From positions 1,240,001 to 1,304,000 of the forward strand of contig OZ244595.1 in NCBI GenBank assembly GCA_965218235.1: a DNA stretch of 64,000 nucleotides. The letters are read 5' to 3'. This document shows positions 45,764 through 54,428 of the stretch, one piece after another. A program made the translations under genes and the position numbers. How positions within the stretch are numbered: position 1 is the first letter of the stretch; every line of letters begins with the position of its first letter. The notes under the pieces are model-generated. The model worked only from the letters and a program-made list of their open reading frames with translations. It had not been told where the DNA came from and did no database searches. The DNA comes from CADCWK01 sp965218235 (GTDB lineage: Bacteria > Chloroflexota > Chloroflexia > Thermomicrobiales > UBA6265).

Positions 45764-46237
45764 ATGCCAGCTTCCCGCCCGCCTCGCGGCTCCGCCCGCG
45801 GCCGCACCCGTGCGCGGCTCTCCGGCACGACCCAATCCCCTGGCTGGCCCCGGCCGGACCAGATCGAATCGGCCGAGACGGTCGTCGCCCTCTACGAACG
45901 CGAACGTCTCTCGAGCGGCCTGTCGGCCCTGCACGGCCGTGGCCTCGGGCATACGGCGCGGGTCCTGGACCCCGCCCGTGGCTCGATCGCCGGCCAGTTC
46001 GCCCAGGCCGGCATCGCCGCCGACCTCGGCTTCCCGGAGCCGACCGCCGAGGACGTCTTCCTGCTGGTCAACGCGACCGGCCGTAGCCTCATCGTCGGGG
46101 ACCTGCTGCTTGCCAACCGGGCCAGGGAGATCCGGGTCTACCGTCCGGTGCGGCGGACCCTCCCGACCGCTCCCGAAGTGGTCGACATCGCCGACGCCAG
46201 CGATGCCGACTCCGAAGAGAGCACGCCCGCGACCTGA
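45764..46237 (+). CDS. Hypothetical protein
   Basis: This 157-residue protein has no recognised family. A basic, disordered N-terminus (about 1-35) precedes an alpha/beta-looking region: IESAETVVALYERERLSSGL, GQFAQAGIAADLGFPEP, then EDVFLLVNATGRSLIVGDLLLANRAREIRVYRPV, seen in part as GRSLIVGDLLL, and an acidic tail. ATG 45764 has AGGAA about 10 bases upstream; ATG 45713 is an alternative. Codon use resembles the neighbours, so it is probably a real gene. Confidence 0.55.
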   Translation: MPASRPPRGSARGRTRARLSGTTQSPGWPRPDQIESAETVVALYERERLSSGLSALHGRGLGHTARVLDPARGSIAGQFAQAGIAADLGFPEPTAEDVFLLVNATGRSLIVGDLLLANRAREIRVYRPVRRTLPTAPEVVDIADASDADSEESTPAT

Positions 46238-46253
46238 TCCGGCCGATCGTTAG

Positions 46254-46283
46254 TTGATACAACATATCATTTACGAGTATGCT
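46254..46283 (+). promoter_or_regulatory. Promoter with metalloregulator-like palindrome
   Basis: TTGATA (46254-46259), 18 bases and TATGCT (46278-46283). The palindrome TGATA-CAACA-TATCA (46255-46269) overlaps the -35, suiting a Fur-, Zur- or MntR-type repressor of the binding-protein gene. The A+T-rich patch stands out locally. Confidence 0.5.
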
Positions 46284-46355
46284 GGCCGGGTTCCATCGCG
46301 GACAAGGGGAGTGTGATTGCGCTCGTCCTCGCCATGGTCAACGGAGGAGAGCAGC

Positions 46356-47369
46356 ATGGCACGTCGTCTCAACGGTGGGGGAAGTCACATGGCCCGGGTG
46401 CTCGGGGTGTTGGCGCTACTGGCCGCGCTGACCGCCGGGCTGGTTCAGCCGGCCTCGGCCCAAACGAATCGGCTCCAGGTCGTCGCGACCAACTCGATCC
46501 TCGGCGATCTCGTGAACAATGTCGCCGGAGATGCGGCCGACGTCACAGTGCTGGTTCCGGCCAACGGAGACTCGCACACCTATGAGCCGACACCAGCCGA
46601 TGCGAGCGCGATCGCCGACGCCGACATCGTCTTCGAGAACGGCCTCGGCCTGGAGAACTGGCTCGACGATGTCTACACCGCCTCTGGTTCCAACGCCGAG
46701 CGGGTGGTCGTGACCACCGACGTGACCCCGCTCCGGGTCGCCGATGAGCCGCAGTTCGCGGCCGATGGCGAGGCCACGCCGGCGGACGGTACCGATGCGA
46801 CGCCAGCCGAAGTTGCTGAGCCCGAGGAGGGCGAGTTTGACCCGCACGTCTGGTTCGACGTGGCCAACGTCAAGCTCATGGTCGCCACGATCGAGGCGGC
46901 CCTCGTGGCCGCGGACGGCGCGGACGTCGACGCCTTCCAGACGAACGCCGCCAGCTACCAGGCCCAGCTCGACACCCTCGACCAGTACGTCCTCGACACG
47001 GTCTCCACGCTGCCGGAGGCGGATCGCAAGCTCGTCACCAGTCATGATACGTTCGCGTATTTCGCGGCCCGATACGGTTTCGAGATCATTGGGACGGCCC
47101 TGCCGTCGATCACGACCGAGTCGACCGACCCAAGCGCGGCCGATATCGCGGCACTGGTCGATGATATCCGAGCCAGCGGCGTGGCGGCGATTTTCCCCGA
47201 GAATGTCAGCAACGCCGATTTGCTGGACCAGATCGCGTCCGAGGCCAATGTCGTGGTCGGACCGGAGCTGTACACGGACGCCCTGGGCGACCCTGGGAGC
47301 GATGGCGGCACGTACATCGACTTGATCACCTACGACGTGACTTCGATCGTGACGGCCCGTCAGGGGTAG
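46356..47369 (+). CDS. Zinc/manganese ABC transporter substrate-binding protein (ZnuA/TroA-like)
   Basis: This is an exported cluster-9 metal-binding protein of 337 residues. The signal peptide (ARVLGVLALLAALTAGLV, ending near PASAQ) precedes the core. Predicted metal ligands are H74 (GDSHTYEP), H164 (DPHVWFD) and H230 (TSHDTFAYFAARY), with an acidic residue near the end (YTDALGDPGSDGGTYIDL). The loop between the first two histidines (about 134-160) is acidic and Ala/Pro-rich rather than His-rich. ATG 46356 follows GGAGGAGA. No permease or ATPase is adjacent, so it is an orphan subunit, with a metal-type operator upstream. Confidence 0.9.
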   Translation: MARRLNGGGSHMARVLGVLALLAALTAGLVQPASAQTNRLQVVATNSILGDLVNNVAGDAADVTVLVPANGDSHTYEPTPADASAIADADIVFENGLGLENWLDDVYTASGSNAERVVVTTDVTPLRVADEPQFAADGEATPADGTDATPAEVAEPEEGEFDPHVWFDVANVKLMVATIEAALVAADGADVDAFQTNAASYQAQLDTLDQYVLDTVSTLPEADRKLVTSHDTFAYFAARYGFEIIGTALPSITTESTDPSAADIAALVDDIRASGVAAIFPENVSNADLLDQIASEANVVVGPELYTDALGDPGSDGGTYIDLITYDVTSIVTARQG

Positions 47370-47403
47370 TTCCCAGCGCAGCCAGGGCAACAACCGGCGG
47401 GAG

Positions 47404-47436
47404 ACGGCCCCGGAAGAGCTAATCGACCGGGGCCGT
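47404..47436 (+). terminator. Hairpin terminator after metal-binding protein gene
   Basis: Perfect 10-bp stem ACGGCCCCGG/CCGGGGCCGT with a 13-base loop, then AGTCTTTGG. Confidence 0.7.
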
Positions 47437-47674
47437 AGTCTTTGGTCGCAATCCCACCGAATATGGAGCATCTGTCGGAACCGTATCGACGGTGAGGACG
47501 AGGAATCCGATGACCCATCTTACACCGTCCTCAAGGGACCGGCTGAACGACTCTACTTTCGAACCACCAGGTCAGTACGGCCACCGCTGGGTTGCCACCG
47601 GCCGCCAGCGCAAACGCCCTTGTCGTTAGGCCGGTACACTTCGGCGACCGTTGGGGCCGGCGCCGGGCCCAGCG

Positions 47675-47885
47675 ATCCTACTGCCGCACGGCGGGCCCCC
47701 GCCTGGTTCCTCTGGCGTAAGGTCATGGCGGCCTCAGCAGTGCCTTCCGGGTCATCGCGCCCGATCTCCGCGCGGTCGGCGGGTCGACACAGGCTACCGA
47801 CGGCTACGACCTTCAGACGCCGCCCGACGCCGCCGCGTCAGTCCCGCGCCAGTCGCGACCGATCAGCGATGGTCTGGTCGGGCAC
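47675..47885 (+). pseudogene. Decayed alpha/beta-hydrolase fragment with frameshifts
   Basis: Three overlapping frames together read like one hydrolase: ILLPHGGPP (from 47675), then AWFLWRKVMAA (from 47701), then AFRVIAPDLRAVGGSTQATDGYDLQT (from about 47739, here split by frames). This mirrors the HGxPxxWxxWRxVMxxLAxxxRVIAPDLRGxGxS core of epoxide-hydrolase-type enzymes. Frame changes near 47700 (at a C run) and near 47738, and the loss of any nucleophile elbow downstream, indicate decay. The rest of 47437-48045 has no other supported gene. Confidence 0.5.
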
Positions 47886-48045
47886 GTCATCCCGGCGTAC
47901 GGCCACATCATCCCGGAAGTCCAGCCGGATCACCGAAGTCCGGCAGGATCGTCTGGTTGCGCTGCTCCTGGAATTCATCGGCTGTCCCACCACCGGGCCG
48001 AATCGTTCGCGTCCTGGCCGCCTGCGCCCCGTCGCTACGGTTGTC

Positions 48046-49128
48046 TTATGGAGTCGAGACGCCGAGGGCAGCCAGCACGGTGTCCGAGACTCCAGCTCGG
48101 CGGGCTGGACCGATCACCTCCGCCGGAAGGTCGGGGATCCAGGCACGGAGGACCGTCGTGTTCCCGGAACAGGACAGCGTCACCGATGGTTCCGCCGCCG
48201 GGACGACGATCGAGCCACCGACCGGCGCGCCGAGCTGGTCGTCATCCCCGACGACGGCCTCGCCGGCGATGACCGTGATGACCTGCGGTGAACCGCTGGT
48301 CGTCGTCACGAGCCGGTCGTCGTCGCTGAGTCTGATCCGCTCCAGGGCGAAGTAGCGGCAGGCGACGAGGAACTGGCGCTGCCCGATCGCCGAATCCCGG
48401 TCGGCGCCCAGGGTCGGGGATGGGCGCAGGTACGGTTTGATCGCCCGGGCGCCCTCAGCGAGGTGCCGCTCCCGCGGGCGGCCGTCGGCGCTGACCCGGC
48501 CCCAGTCATCCAGCCGGTAGGTGATTTCCGACGGCTGCTGGACCTCGTAGATCAGGATGCCGGCTCCGAGGGCGTGGACCGTTCCGGCGGGGAGGAGGAC
48601 GGTCTCACCGGTTCGGGCGGCGATCTGGCGCAGGAACCGCGACGAACTGCCGTCGCCGGTTTCACAGGCGGCCAGGAAGGGCCCTGACGCGTCCGAAGTC
48701 AGCCCGAGGAAGAGCTGGGCGTCGGCCGGCGCATCGAGGATGTACCAGGCCTCGGTCTTGCCGTTGCCGCTCAGGGCGGCGGCCCGGTCGTCGTCCGGGT
48801 GAACCTGGATCGAGAGATTGCTGGCGGCGTCGATCAGCTTGATCAGCAGCGGAAAGACCGCCCGCCCGCGGGTCATGCCGAGGCCGAGCGCGCCCGCGAC
48901 CTCGCTCGGGAAACGCCGGGTCAGCTCCCCGAGGGTAAGGCCTTCGTACGCGCCGCTGCCGACGACGGTTTGGTCGGCTGAGACGAGTACCTCGCCGAGC
49001 GGTTCGGCGGACCCGGCTGGGCGCCCGAAGCCGATCGACGCCAGCCGCGTCCCGCCCCAGGGCTTCGTATCGAGCCGGGGCCGCACCGTGAACGGCGCAC
49101 CGGAGAACAGGTTGTCCATGCCGCACAT
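48046..49128 (-). CDS. manA: Mannose-6-phosphate isomerase, class I type
   Basis: This zinc enzyme interconverts mannose 6-phosphate and fructose 6-phosphate. It has KPWGGTRLASIGF, LLIKLIDAASNLSIQVHPDD (zinc ligands in QVHPDD), KTEAWYILDAP, LLPAGTVHALG and YEVQQPSEITYRLDDWGR, all diagnostic, and a C-terminal cupin-like half. At 360 residues the length is normal for the Bacillus-type. ATG 49128 or ATG 49119 could be the start; neither has a strong ribosome site. It is divergent from a sugar ABC operon, which suggests hexose use. Together with manC it supplies GDP-mannose. Confidence 0.92.
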   Translation of the reverse strand: MCGMDNLFSGAPFTVRPRLDTKPWGGTRLASIGFGRPAGSAEPLGEVLVSADQTVVGSGAYEGLTLGELTRRFPSEVAGALGLGMTRGRAVFPLLIKLIDAASNLSIQVHPDDDRAAALSGNGKTEAWYILDAPADAQLFLGLTSDASGPFLAACETGDGSSSRFLRQIAARTGETVLLPAGTVHALGAGILIYEVQQPSEITYRLDDWGRVSADGRPRERHLAEGARAIKPYLRPSPTLGADRDSAIGQRQFLVACRYFALERIRLSDDDRLVTTTSGSPQVITVIAGEAVVGDDDQLGAPVGGSIVVPAAEPSVTLSCSGNTTVLRAWIPDLPAEVIGPARRAGVSDTVLAALGVSTP

Positions 49129-49212
49129 TTAGCCACCGATCCGCCCGGCTGTCGAGACACCCGAAGGTCCCGGAAGGTGATCGGCTGGTCCGCCAGGTCA
49201 CTCCGGCGTCGC

Positions 49213-49241
49213 TTGACAATCGTTGGCCGAACGTGCATAAA
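49213..49241 (+). promoter_or_regulatory. Probable promoter of the second sugar ABC operon
   Basis: TTGACA (49213-49218), exactly 17 bases and CATAAA (49236-49241). The spacer contains CGTTGGCCGAACG (49221-49233), an imperfect palindrome that might be an operator. The leader is about 145 bases. Confidence 0.5.
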
Positions 49242-49392
49242 AATGACATCAGCACCCTTCGCTCCACCTGGAGTCCGAATCTGGCACTGATCGTCAGGGT
49301 GGCCCGCGAACCGGTCCGCGCGATGCCGCGTGACGGTCCGACGTGACACGCATCCTGGCGCCGACTCGAAGCTGAGTCCCTGGAGGCGCGTC

Positions 49393-50943
49393 GTGAATGA
49401 CCCCCATCGTCAAGCCATCCGCTCGTCCTCGCTGGATCGTCGTCGTCTGCTCGGGACCGCCGCCGGCGCGGCCGCCGCGCTCGCGGTCGGCGCGTCCGTC
49501 ACCCCATCCGTGCTGGCCCAGGACGCCACGCCCGCGGCCGGGAACCTGACCGGGATCAACCCCGACACGTGGAACCCGGACACGATCCAGGCGATGGCGG
49601 GGACCGAGACGGTCGACACCGCGAGCGAGATGCACGCGCTGGTTCCCGCCGAAACGGCCGGTGAGCTGTCGTGGTGGGCTGCCGGACCCAACCAGGCGTC
49701 GCCGGAGATCGCCGTTCAGCTCTGGGATGAGTTCCAGACCACCTTTCAGACCTACTGGCCGTCGATTGGGCTGGACGTCCAGAACGTCGACTACAACGAG
49801 CTGCTCGACAAGGCCCGGGTAGCGGCGGCGGGCGGCGCCTCGCCGTCGGTCGCCAAGTTCCCGATCCTGTGGGGCGTCGAGTTCGCCGCCCGCGGGTTGC
49901 TGCAGGAGATCAAGCTCGAGGACTACGGGCTGACCACCGATCAGTTCTGGCCCGGCGCGCTGAAGTCCGTGACGTGGGAAGGGAAGTACTACGGCATCCC
50001 GACCAACAACGAGACCATGGCGTTCATCTACAACCGTGACATCTTCCAGCGCGCCGGGCTCGATCCGGACAACCCGCCGCAGACCTGGGATGACGTCCGG
50101 ACGGCGTCGAAGACGATCACCGATGCGCTCGGCGGCCGGGTCAAGGGCTACGGGATGGTCGCCAAGCAGAACGCCGGCAACACGCCGTTCCGCTTCATGC
50201 CGATGCTCTGGGCCTACGGCGGCAGCGCCCTCGACGAGGCCGACGACAACCCAACCTACCAGACGACCAAGATCAACACGCCGGAAGGCGTCCGGGCGCT
50301 CCAGCTCATGTACGACATGTACGTGACGGACCGCTCCGTCCCAACCTCCGCCCTGACCAACACCCAGGTCGAGAACCAGGACCTGTTCCTGACAGAGCAG
50401 ATCGCGATGATGATCTCGCATCCAAGCGAGTACGTCGCCCTTCGGAACAAGATCGATGGGCTCTCCAACGACGAGGAGAAGCAGCGGGCGACGCGCGTCG
50501 TGGACAGCATGGAATACGTGCTGATCCCGGAGGGTCCGGTGCGGCGGGCTGTTGTGTTCGGAGGGTCCAACGCCCACATCTTCACCGATGCGGCCCATGG
50601 CGGGGCCGTCGACGCCAACGCCGCCAAGGCGATGGCCGGGTTGCTGACGAGCCCGGAATGGAGCCTGAAGAACAACTGGACGGATTCCAACCCGGCGAAC
50701 CTGCGGGGCTTCCGGACCGACTGGATGCGGGAGCGGCTCGACACGATCCGCTTCCTAGACGTTACGACCTCCATGCTGCCGTACGGTATCCCGTTCCCGG
50801 TGGTGCCGGAGTCGACTGAGATCATGAACTCGATCGTTCCGGACATGTTGCAGAACGCGCTGACCGAGGCGATGTCGGTCCAGGAGGCCGCCGACGACGC
50901 GGCCGAGAAGATCAATCAACTGATCGCCCAGCGCGCCGGCTGA
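49393..50943 (+). CDS. Sugar ABC transporter substrate-binding protein (extracellular solute-binding family 1), Tat-exported
   Basis: This 516-residue binding protein of the MalE/UgpB type has an N-terminus with a twin-arginine signal (SLDRRRLLGTAAGAAAALAV, cleavage near VLAQ), followed by a Thr/Pro/Ala linker. The core has KFPILWGVEFAARGLLQEI, YYGIPTNNETMAFIYNRDIF, PPQTWDDVRTASKTI, FGGSNAHIF and the C-terminal ALTEAMSVQEAADDAAEKINQLI. GTG 49393 is chosen because GGAGG lies 6 bases upstream; a longer GTG start at 49330 lacks one. Two permeases and an ATPase follow. An intercistronic hairpin separates it from the first permease. Confidence 0.9.
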   Translation: MNDPHRQAIRSSSLDRRRLLGTAAGAAAALAVGASVTPSVLAQDATPAAGNLTGINPDTWNPDTIQAMAGTETVDTASEMHALVPAETAGELSWWAAGPNQASPEIAVQLWDEFQTTFQTYWPSIGLDVQNVDYNELLDKARVAAAGGASPSVAKFPILWGVEFAARGLLQEIKLEDYGLTTDQFWPGALKSVTWEGKYYGIPTNNETMAFIYNRDIFQRAGLDPDNPPQTWDDVRTASKTITDALGGRVKGYGMVAKQNAGNTPFRFMPMLWAYGGSALDEADDNPTYQTTKINTPEGVRALQLMYDMYVTDRSVPTSALTNTQVENQDLFLTEQIAMMISHPSEYVALRNKIDGLSNDEEKQRATRVVDSMEYVLIPEGPVRRAVVFGGSNAHIFTDAAHGGAVDANAAKAMAGLLTSPEWSLKNNWTDSNPANLRGFRTDWMRERLDTIRFLDVTTSMLPYGIPFPVVPESTEIMNSIVPDMLQNALTEAMSVQEAADDAAEKINQLIAQRAG

Positions 50944-50957
50944 TCGTCTGTCAGTTC

Positions 50958-50990
50958 GGGACGGGTCCGGCGAGCTACCGGATCCGTCCC
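50958..50990 (+). terminator. Intercistronic hairpin after the binding-protein gene
   Basis: A 13-bp stem (arms 50958-50970 and 50978-50990, one G-T wobble) has a 7-base loop and lies between the binding-protein and permease genes. It is likely a partial terminator or mRNA-stabilising stem giving more binding protein than permease. Confidence 0.6.
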
Positions 50991-51019
50991 GGCCCGTTCC
51001 ACCTTTCCGAGGAGCGTCT

Positions 51020-51985
51020 ATGGCTACCCAGGCTCCGACCCTGCCGACGGGTGATTCCGGCACTCGCCGAGTACCTCCCGGGTTGTTGCGCCGGGTGCGG
51101 GATCACGCCGCGGACTATCTGTATGTCGCTCCGGCGATCCTGGTGATGCTCGTCGTCATCGGGTATCCGCTTGTCTACACCATCTACCGGTCGTTCTTCT
51201 TCACGGATGCCCGCGACCCGAACTGGACCTGGAACGGCATTCACAACTACTCCGGCATTCTGAGCGACCATCTGTTCTGGCGCGTGACCTGGAACACCGT
51301 GATCTGGACGGTCGGAAGTACGGCGTTCTCGGTGGTGCTTGGATTCGGGGCGGCGATGGTACTCCACCGCGAGTTCATCGGACGGGGACTACTGCGGGGC
51401 ATCCTGCTGATCCCATGGGTGATCTCCGCCGTCGCGGCTGCCTACATCTGGAAGTGGATGCTCCATTCGGACTATGGCCTGATCAGCAATCAGCTCATGG
51501 CCTGGGGCTGGATCGATCGCCCGTTCATCGTCCTTGATGACCGGAGCCGGGCGCTGGCCGGGCTGGTCTTCGTCAATGTCTGGAAGGAGTTTCCGTTCGT
51601 CATGATCATGGTCATGGCCGGGTTGCAGACGGTGCCCCAACAGTTGCTGCGAGCGGCGCGGGTGGACGGTGCGTCGACCTGGAGCCAGTTCGTCCACATC
51701 ACCATGCCGCACCTCAAGGGGGTGCTGTTGATTACGACGCTGCTGCTCGCGGTGACCAACCTGAACTCCTTCACGCTTCCGTACCTGATGACCGGCGGCG
51801 GGCCGGCCAATTCATCCCAGCTGTGGATCACCGAGATCTACAAGATCTCGTTCGGGGCCGGGCTCCGGTACGGTGAAGCGTCGGCGTACTCGGTCATCCT
51901 CTTCCTCTTCATGGCGGTCATTGGCTACTTCTACGTCCGGGCGCTGACTGGCGGCGGGGCGAAGAAGGAAGGAGAGGCGCGATGA
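51020..51985 (+). CDS. Sugar ABC transporter permease (MalF/UgpA-like)
   Basis: This inner-membrane subunit has 321 residues and six predicted helices. It starts with YLYVAPAILVMLVVIGYPLVYTIYRSF and has LLIPWVISAVAAAYIWKWM. The EAA coupling loop is QQLLRAARVDGASTWSQFVHITMPHLKG (seen in part as AARVDGASTWSQF), and GLRYGEASAYSVILF follows near the end. ATG 51020 has GAGGAG 6 bases upstream. Its stop overlaps the next gene by ATGA. Confidence 0.93.
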   Translation: MATQAPTLPTGDSGTRRVPPGLLRRVRDHAADYLYVAPAILVMLVVIGYPLVYTIYRSFFFTDARDPNWTWNGIHNYSGILSDHLFWRVTWNTVIWTVGSTAFSVVLGFGAAMVLHREFIGRGLLRGILLIPWVISAVAAAYIWKWMLHSDYGLISNQLMAWGWIDRPFIVLDDRSRALAGLVFVNVWKEFPFVMIMVMAGLQTVPQQLLRAARVDGASTWSQFVHITMPHLKGVLLITTLLLAVTNLNSFTLPYLMTGGGPANSSQLWITEIYKISFGAGLRYGEASAYSVILFLFMAVIGYFYVRALTGGGAKKEGEAR

Positions 51986-52974
51986 CCGTCACCAATGACG
52001 GGACGATTCGGACTATCGCCCAGCCGACCGCCGAAGTGGGCTCCGGCGTGGTCCGGGCGACGACGTTGCCGATGCCGCGGCAGGCACGTGCACGTTCGAC
52101 GGTCACGACCCGGGCCCGGACCCGCCGCCGCCATCGGCCGGGCGCCTGGACGATCGTTGGCTGGGTCTTCATGGCGGCACTGCTGGTCTACACGCTCGTG
52201 CCGATGCTCTGGATGCTCTCGACCTCCCTCAAGAGCGAATACGCCGCGACAGAGTACCCACCGCGGTGGATTCCGGAGTTCCCAACCATCGAGCAGTATC
52301 GTGAACTGCTGAATCCGGCGTCTGACGTCGGCCGGACCTTCCTGCGCTACCTCGGCAACAGTCTGTTCGTGTCGAGCGTGACGACCCTCTTCGGCCTGCT
52401 GGTCGGCGTCCCGGCCGCCTACGCTTTCTCCCGGTTCACGTTCCCCGGCAAGAATGCCCTGTTCTTCGGGGTATTGTTCCGGAACATGTTCCCGGCGGTC
52501 GTCTTCCTGATTCCGCTCTTCATCCTGATGCGGAACCTCGGGTTGATCGACACCTATGCCGCCCTGATCATCACGTACCTGACGTTCGGGCTGCCGCTGT
52601 CGATCTGGCTGCTGAAGGGGTTCTACGACAACATCCCGGTCGAGCTGGAGATGGCGGCCCGGATTGACGGCGCGACCCGGTGGCAGGCGTTCCGCCTGAT
52701 CGTGATGCCGCTGTCGTCGCCGGGCATCATCGCGACGGCGATCTACGCCTTCATCCAGGCCTGGAACGAGTACATCTACGCCCGGACGTTGATCAACCGG
52801 GAGGAGTTGATGACGCTCCCGGTCGGGCTGGGCCGGTTCTTCACCGAGTACGCCTCGAACTGGCCAGGCCTGATGGCGGCCTCGTTCATCATGAGCGTCC
52901 CGGTCGTCCTGCTGTTCCTGCTCCTCCAGCGGTACTTCGTCCAGGCCCTGACCGAAGGGGCGGTGAAGCACTAG
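51982..52974 (+). CDS. Sugar ABC transporter permease (MalG/UgpE-like)
   Basis: This is the second permease, 330 residues, with six predicted helices after a basic N-terminal stretch (about 25-55). Visible are LVPMLWMLSTSLKSEYAAT, NSLFVSSVTTLFGLLVGVPAAYAFSRF (in part SSVTTLFGLLVGVPAAYAF), the EAA loop ELEMAARIDGATRWQAFRLIVMP, and QAWNEYIYARTLI. It overlaps the preceding permease by ATGA, so both are translationally coupled. A REPIN lies between its stop and the ATPase gene. Confidence 0.93.
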   Translation: MTVTNDGTIRTIAQPTAEVGSGVVRATTLPMPRQARARSTVTTRARTRRRHRPGAWTIVGWVFMAALLVYTLVPMLWMLSTSLKSEYAATEYPPRWIPEFPTIEQYRELLNPASDVGRTFLRYLGNSLFVSSVTTLFGLLVGVPAAYAFSRFTFPGKNALFFGVLFRNMFPAVVFLIPLFILMRNLGLIDTYAALIITYLTFGLPLSIWLLKGFYDNIPVELEMAARIDGATRWQAFRLIVMPLSSPGIIATAIYAFIQAWNEYIYARTLINREELMTLPVGLGRFFTEYASNWPGLMAASFIMSVPVVLLFLLLQRYFVQALTEGAVKH

Positions 52975-53000
52975 ACGCATCGAATGCGGCGCCGACGTCC

Positions 53001-53164
53001 GTAGGGTCATCCGCTTGCGGTGACCGGCGCCCGCGGGCGCGGCTGTGTTCGCGGACCGATCGTCCGCTAATGAATCGGATGTTGCCACGTCGTTATCGCC
53101 CAGCGAGGCGATGGCCGCTGCGGAGGCCGGTCAGGGCCAGTGAAGCGAGAGCCCGTGACCCTAC
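53001..53164. repeat. REPIN: two inverted REP hairpins, non-autonomous
   Basis: The left REP (53001-53031) is identical over 31 bases to 49-79. The right REP (about 53127-53164, minus orientation) starts GTAGGGTCA-(C)-GGGC and closes with GCCCTGACCGGC, but carries a 13-base loop instead of TT. The spacer shares TTATCGCCC and GATGGC words with the stretch at about 713-735 next to the RAYT gene. It lies inside an ABC operon, between permease and ATPase genes. Confidence 0.8.
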
Positions 53165-53235
53165 GACACGCTTCGCGTTTGCCATAGAACTTGATGGGCC
53201 TGATCCATCACCAAGACTTCTGGAACGGAGATGAA

Positions 53236-54354
53236 ATGGCCCACATCACGCTGCGCGACGTCTACAAGAGCTACGGGACCGTCCCGGCGGTCGATGGGGT
53301 GTCGATCGATGTCCGGGACGGCGAGTTCGTGGCGCTGGTCGGGCCGTCGGGCTGCGGCAAGACGACGACGCTCAACCTCGTCGCCGGGCTGATCGAGCTG
53401 ACGGACGGCGAGATCTACGTCGGAGACCGGCTGGTCAACGACCTGGACCCCAAGGATCGCGACCTCGCGATGGTCTTCCAGAACTACGCGCTCTACCCGA
53501 ACAAGTCGGTCTTCGAGAACCTCGCGTTCCCGCTGAAGATGCGGAAGCTGGGCAAGACCGACATCGAGGAGCGGGTCCGCAGGACGGCGAAGATTCTCAA
53601 CATCGAGATGTTGCTGGACCGCCGGCCGCGCCAGCTGTCCGGTGGGCAGCAACAGCGCGTCGCCCTCGGCCGGGCGCTGGTCCGCAACCCGGCGGCGTTT
53701 CTGATGGACGAGCCGCTCTCCAACCTGGATGCCAAGCTCCGTGTCCAGATGCGGGCCGAACTGAAGCGCTTCCACCAGGAACTTGGCGCGACGATCCTCT
53801 ATGTGACGCACGACCAGGTCGAGGCGGTTACTATGGCCGACAAGATGGCGGTTATGAGTGGCGGCGTGATGCAGCAGTACGGGGCGCCGAAGGAGATCTA
53901 CGACGGGCCGGTCAACACCTTCGTCGCGTCCTTCGTCGGTTCCCCGGCGATGAATCTGATCGCCGCCGACGTCACGACCGACGACCAGGGCCGGACGGCG
54001 CTGGGCGGCGCGACTGGCTGGACGCTGCCGCTGCTCGACCGGAACGCGAAGGTCGCGAAGACGTCGAGCGGCCGGGTCATCGCTGGCATCCGCCATGGGC
54101 ACATCGGCATCCTGACCGCGGAGACCGACATCGCGATCCCGGCGCGGGTCTACACCGTCGAGCCAACTGGCGACATCACCTATGTCCACATCCTGCTGGA
54201 CGGCGAGACCCTCGTCGCCAGCGTCCCGCCCGAGACCACGCTGGTCCCGGACCAGCCCGTCTGGCTCCGGCTGGACGAGGACCACCTCCACCTGTTCGAG
54301 GCAACCGACGGTGTCCGGCTGGATGAGGGAATGGGCCAAAGGGTCGCCGCGTGA
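53236..54354 (+). CDS. Sugar ABC transporter ATP-binding protein (MsmX/UgpC/MalK-like)
   Basis: This 372-residue ATPase powers the importer encoded just upstream. Walker A is VGPSGCGKTTTL, the Q-loop MVFQNYALYPNKSVFENLAF (in part FQNYALYPN), the signature LSGGQQQRVALGRALVRNP, Walker B FLMDEPLSNLDAKLR and the H-loop YVTHDQVEAVTMAD. A C-terminal TOBE/MOP regulatory region (about 235-372) contains GSPAMNLI and GIRHGHIGI. ATG 53236 has GGAG upstream; a longer frame to 53191 would overlap the REPIN surroundings. The gene is 261 bases after the permease, an unusual gap caused by the REPIN. Confidence 0.93.
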   Translation: MAHITLRDVYKSYGTVPAVDGVSIDVRDGEFVALVGPSGCGKTTTLNLVAGLIELTDGEIYVGDRLVNDLDPKDRDLAMVFQNYALYPNKSVFENLAFPLKMRKLGKTDIEERVRRTAKILNIEMLLDRRPRQLSGGQQQRVALGRALVRNPAAFLMDEPLSNLDAKLRVQMRAELKRFHQELGATILYVTHDQVEAVTMADKMAVMSGGVMQQYGAPKEIYDGPVNTFVASFVGSPAMNLIAADVTTDDQGRTALGGATGWTLPLLDRNAKVAKTSSGRVIAGIRHGHIGILTAETDIAIPARVYTVEPTGDITYVHILLDGETLVASVPPETTLVPDQPVWLRLDEDHLHLFEATDGVRLDEGMGQRVAA

Positions 54355-54428
54355 AGGTGTTCAAAAACGTCCGCCCATAGACGTTTGCCACGAAGGATCG
54401 TCGCAAGCCGAAAAAGCACATTGATATC

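Noticed and set aside
47620..48355. Two overlapping plus-strand open frames between the metal-binding protein gene and manA
   Set aside because: They run into antisense of manA and have low-complexity translations. The only protein-like signal is the frameshifted hydrolase fragment annotated separately.
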